A stretch of 7,284 nucleotides of DNA from JAWLFI01 sp041685645 (lineage in GTDB: Bacteria > Bacteroidota > Bacteroidia > Chitinophagales > Saprospiraceae). A program made the translations under genes and the position numbers. Below the pieces are notes generated by a model, which saw nothing but the letters and a program-made list of their open reading frames with translations, had not been told where the DNA came from and did not search any database. Location of the stretch: positions 1-7,284 of the forward strand of contig JAWLFI010000133.1 in the NCBI GenBank assembly GCA_041685645.1. The letters run 5' to 3'. Position 1 is the stretch's first letter, and each line of letters starts with the position of its first letter. Positions 5,577-7,284 of the stretch are shown here, one piece after another.

Positions 5577-7284
5577 TTAGACTGTAATATAGGTCACGCC
5601 TTCCCCACCCGATTCCCGGCTGGGATGCTCTATCTTCGTAAATGATTTCATTTCCATAGCCTTTTCCTTTACGAGTTTTCGCAATACGCCACTCCCCTTC
5701 CCATGGACTATTTCTACCCGATGCACGCCTTGCAGCAAGACCTGATCAAAGTACTTTTCCAATAATGCAGCGGCTTCGGATCGGGGCATTCCGCGAATAT
5801 CCAACTTTGGCTTAATTCCTTGTTCTGACCCTCTGGATTTCAACTGAACCGATTTCTCCTTGCGACGATCCATGGGTTCTCGAATAGATGTGAGATCTTT
5901 GAGTTTCACTTCAAGCTGAAAAGCGCCGGTCTGCACTATCGCTTTCCCCCGATCGATGCGTTCGATCTTCCCATGCGTTCCCGAATCTCTCAACTTTACG
6001 AAGTCTCCGACCTCGAGCCGCGAGTCTGCATCCTTTTGCCGCTCTTTCCACTGCTCTTCCTCCATGTCCTGCAAGCCCTCGACATCCCGATCCAACTTCT
6101 GCCGATGTTTTCGCGCTTCCTTTCTAGCCAGTTCTAACTTTTTCTCCTTCTTGAGTTCGTCAATCAACTCAGTGAAGCGCCGATCCACTTCTACTCCTTT
6201 GGCAATATCGTACTCCTTTTGCACCATTTTGAGCCGCTTTCGCTGCCCTTCCAAATCTTGCTGCATCTTTTCATAAGTCAATCGCAGTTGATCCGTCTGC
6301 GCCTCTTTAATACTTAACTGCCGCTGTTGATCCTCTAAACTCCTACGCTCACTTTGGATTTCAGCTAGAATTTGATCGACATCTACCAAAGTACTTCCGG
6401 CATTCTTTTTGGCCTGCTGAATGACTGCCTTTGGCAGTTTACTTTTTTCAGCTAATTCGAACGCGAAGGAACTGCCCGGCTTTCCGATTTGCAATTCATA
6501 GGTCGGAGAGAGATTTTTCTGATCAAAAGTCATTGCACCATTTACCACGCCTGTTTGTTTATGGGCATAGGATTTTAAATTACTGTAGTGAGTTGTAATG
6601 ACTCCGAAGACGCCTTTCTTGTAAAGATAGTGCAGTAAGGATTCCGCTATGGCTCCTCCCATTCTGGGATCAGTTCCACTCCCCAATTCATCAATGAGGA
6701 CCATAGTTTTTCCATCTGCCACATCGATAAACTGCTTCATATTCCGCAAGTGAGAGCTATAGGTGCTCAAGTCATCTTCCAGGGATTGCTGATCACCAAT
6801 ATCGACTAAAATCCGGTGAAAAACACCAAAAACAGAATCTGCTCCGGTGGGGACGGGCATAGCCGACTGTACCATGAGTTGTAAAAGTCCTACGGCCTTC
6901 ATCAGCACCGTTTTTCCCCCGGCATTGGGACCGCTGACCACGATAATACGCTGGTCCTCCTCAAATTGCAAGTCAAAGGGAACGACCTCTTCCCCACCAC
7001 GAGTATTGTGCCAAAGTAATAAGGGATGCTGACTCTGGTGAAGGTGAAGGATCGGCTGATCTGAAATCTCGGGACAACGACCGCCGATCATTTTACCCAA
7101 TCTACTCTTGGCATACACCACGTCCCATTTGACGATCTCACGCTGCAATTGGAGAAGATCTTCTCGCACCGCCCTAATTTCGCCGCAAAGTGCTTTCAAG
7201 AGTAGAAAAATCTCACGCTTAATTGACTGTCTCAAATCAAAAATGTCATTATTGATATTGAGAATAGACTGGGGTTCTATATAG
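5577..7284 (-). CDS. mutS2: MutS2 protein, C-terminal part (5' end beyond window)
   Basis: MutS2 is a MutS-family ATPase with a C-terminal Smr domain; in different bacteria it has been tied to suppression of recombination and to rescue of collided ribosomes. The visible 568 residues are the C-terminal part of a protein usually near 800. From the right edge, YIEPQSILNINNDIFD belongs to the conserved MutS2 core (compare FIEP-x-NNEI). Walker A GPNAGGKT lies at 6909-6932, signature DLSTYSSH at 6750-6773, Walker B VLIDE at 6687-6701, and the switch motif THYSNLKSYAH just after. A charged coiled-coil stretch covers about 6021-6370, and a small KOW/SH3-like segment (VGDFVKLRDSGTHGKIERID) lies near 5890-6020. 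The Smr domain has LDIRGM (5787-5804) and HGKGSG (5688-5705). A TTG at 7235 could be taken for the start, but the frame is open and conserved past it to the edge. It converges on the thioesterase gene. Confidence 0.96.
   Translation of the reverse strand, partial: YIEPQSILNINNDIFDLRQSIKREIFLLLKALCGEIRAVREDLLQLQREIVKWDVVYAKSRLGKMIGGRCPEISDQPILHLHQSQHPLLLWHNTRGGEEVVPFDLQFEEDQRIIVVSGPNAGGKTVLMKAVGLLQLMVQSAMPVPTGADSVFGVFHRILVDIGDQQSLEDDLSTYSSHLRNMKQFIDVADGKTMVLIDELGSGTDPRMGGAIAESLLHYLYKKGVFGVITTHYSNLKSYAHKQTGVVNGAMTFDQKNLSPTYELQIGKPGSSFAFELAEKSKLPKAVIQQAKKNAGSTLVDVDQILAEIQSERRSLEDQQRQLSIKEAQTDQLRLTYEKMQQDLEGQRKRLKMVQKEYDIAKGVEVDRRFTELIDELKKEKKLELARKEARKHRQKLDRDVEGLQDMEEEQWKERQKDADSRLEVGDFVKLRDSGTHGKIERIDRGKAIVQTGAFQLEVKLKDLTSIREPMDRRKEKSVQLKSRGSEQGIKPKLDIRGMPRSEAAALLEKYFDQVLLQGVHRVEIVHGKGSGVLRKLVKEKAMEMKSFTKIEHPSRESGGEGVTYITV

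Noticed and set aside
5225..5587. 120-codon plus-strand open frame through the spacer
   Set aside because: It begins inside the thioesterase gene in another frame and stays open because the G+C-rich repeat has few stops. The product is low-complexity and like no family I know.
5956..6276. 106-codon serine- and phenylalanine-rich plus-strand frame
   Set aside because: It is the complement of the lysine/glutamate-rich coiled coil of mutS2, which yields Ser/Phe/Cys-rich shadow products.

Overview
The window is an ordinary chromosomal stretch of a member of the Bacteroidota. The main pointers are a DUF5683 protein directly behind parA-parB (an arrangement I know from this phylum), a match to the Bacteroidota -7 promoter element TAnnTTTG, and the lack of convincing Shine-Dalgarno sequences at the starts inspected. 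The intergenic repeat resembles ones I remember from Saprospira- and Bacteroides-type genomes, but I cannot place the organism below phylum.

Left block, minus strand (3314 down to 192): a tight operon of a UPF0173-type metallo-beta-lactamase-fold hydrolase, parA, parB and a DUF5683 membrane protein. The junctions are 2 nt, 15 nt and an 8-nt overlap. ParA and ParB form the chromosome segregation pair. No parS palindrome is visible here. The 191 bases left of the operon hold no recognisable gene; only a weak hairpin and a possible promoter for a gene beyond the left edge.

Middle block, plus strand (3421 to 5274): a divergent run of an NADPH-dependent FMN reductase-family protein, lipB (octanoyltransferase) and a hotdog-fold acyl-CoA thioesterase. 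The first two overlap by 4 nt if lipB uses its GTG start, and the last two are 1 nt apart. A 106-bp spacer separates this run from the minus-strand operon and carries a good -7 element for the hydrolase-parAB operon.

Right block: a gene-free 302-bp spacer (5275 to 5576) between two converging genes, then the C-terminal 568 residues of mutS2 on the minus strand, cut by the right edge. The spacer is the most unusual part of the window. It holds a roughly 127-bp hairpin-rich element of about 71% G+C (hand count) next to sequence of about 33% G+C. This is followed by two further short repeat-like or palindromic segments.

I see no new enzymatic or defence system. All eight genes belong to known families. 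The intergenic repeat is the item most worth follow-up.
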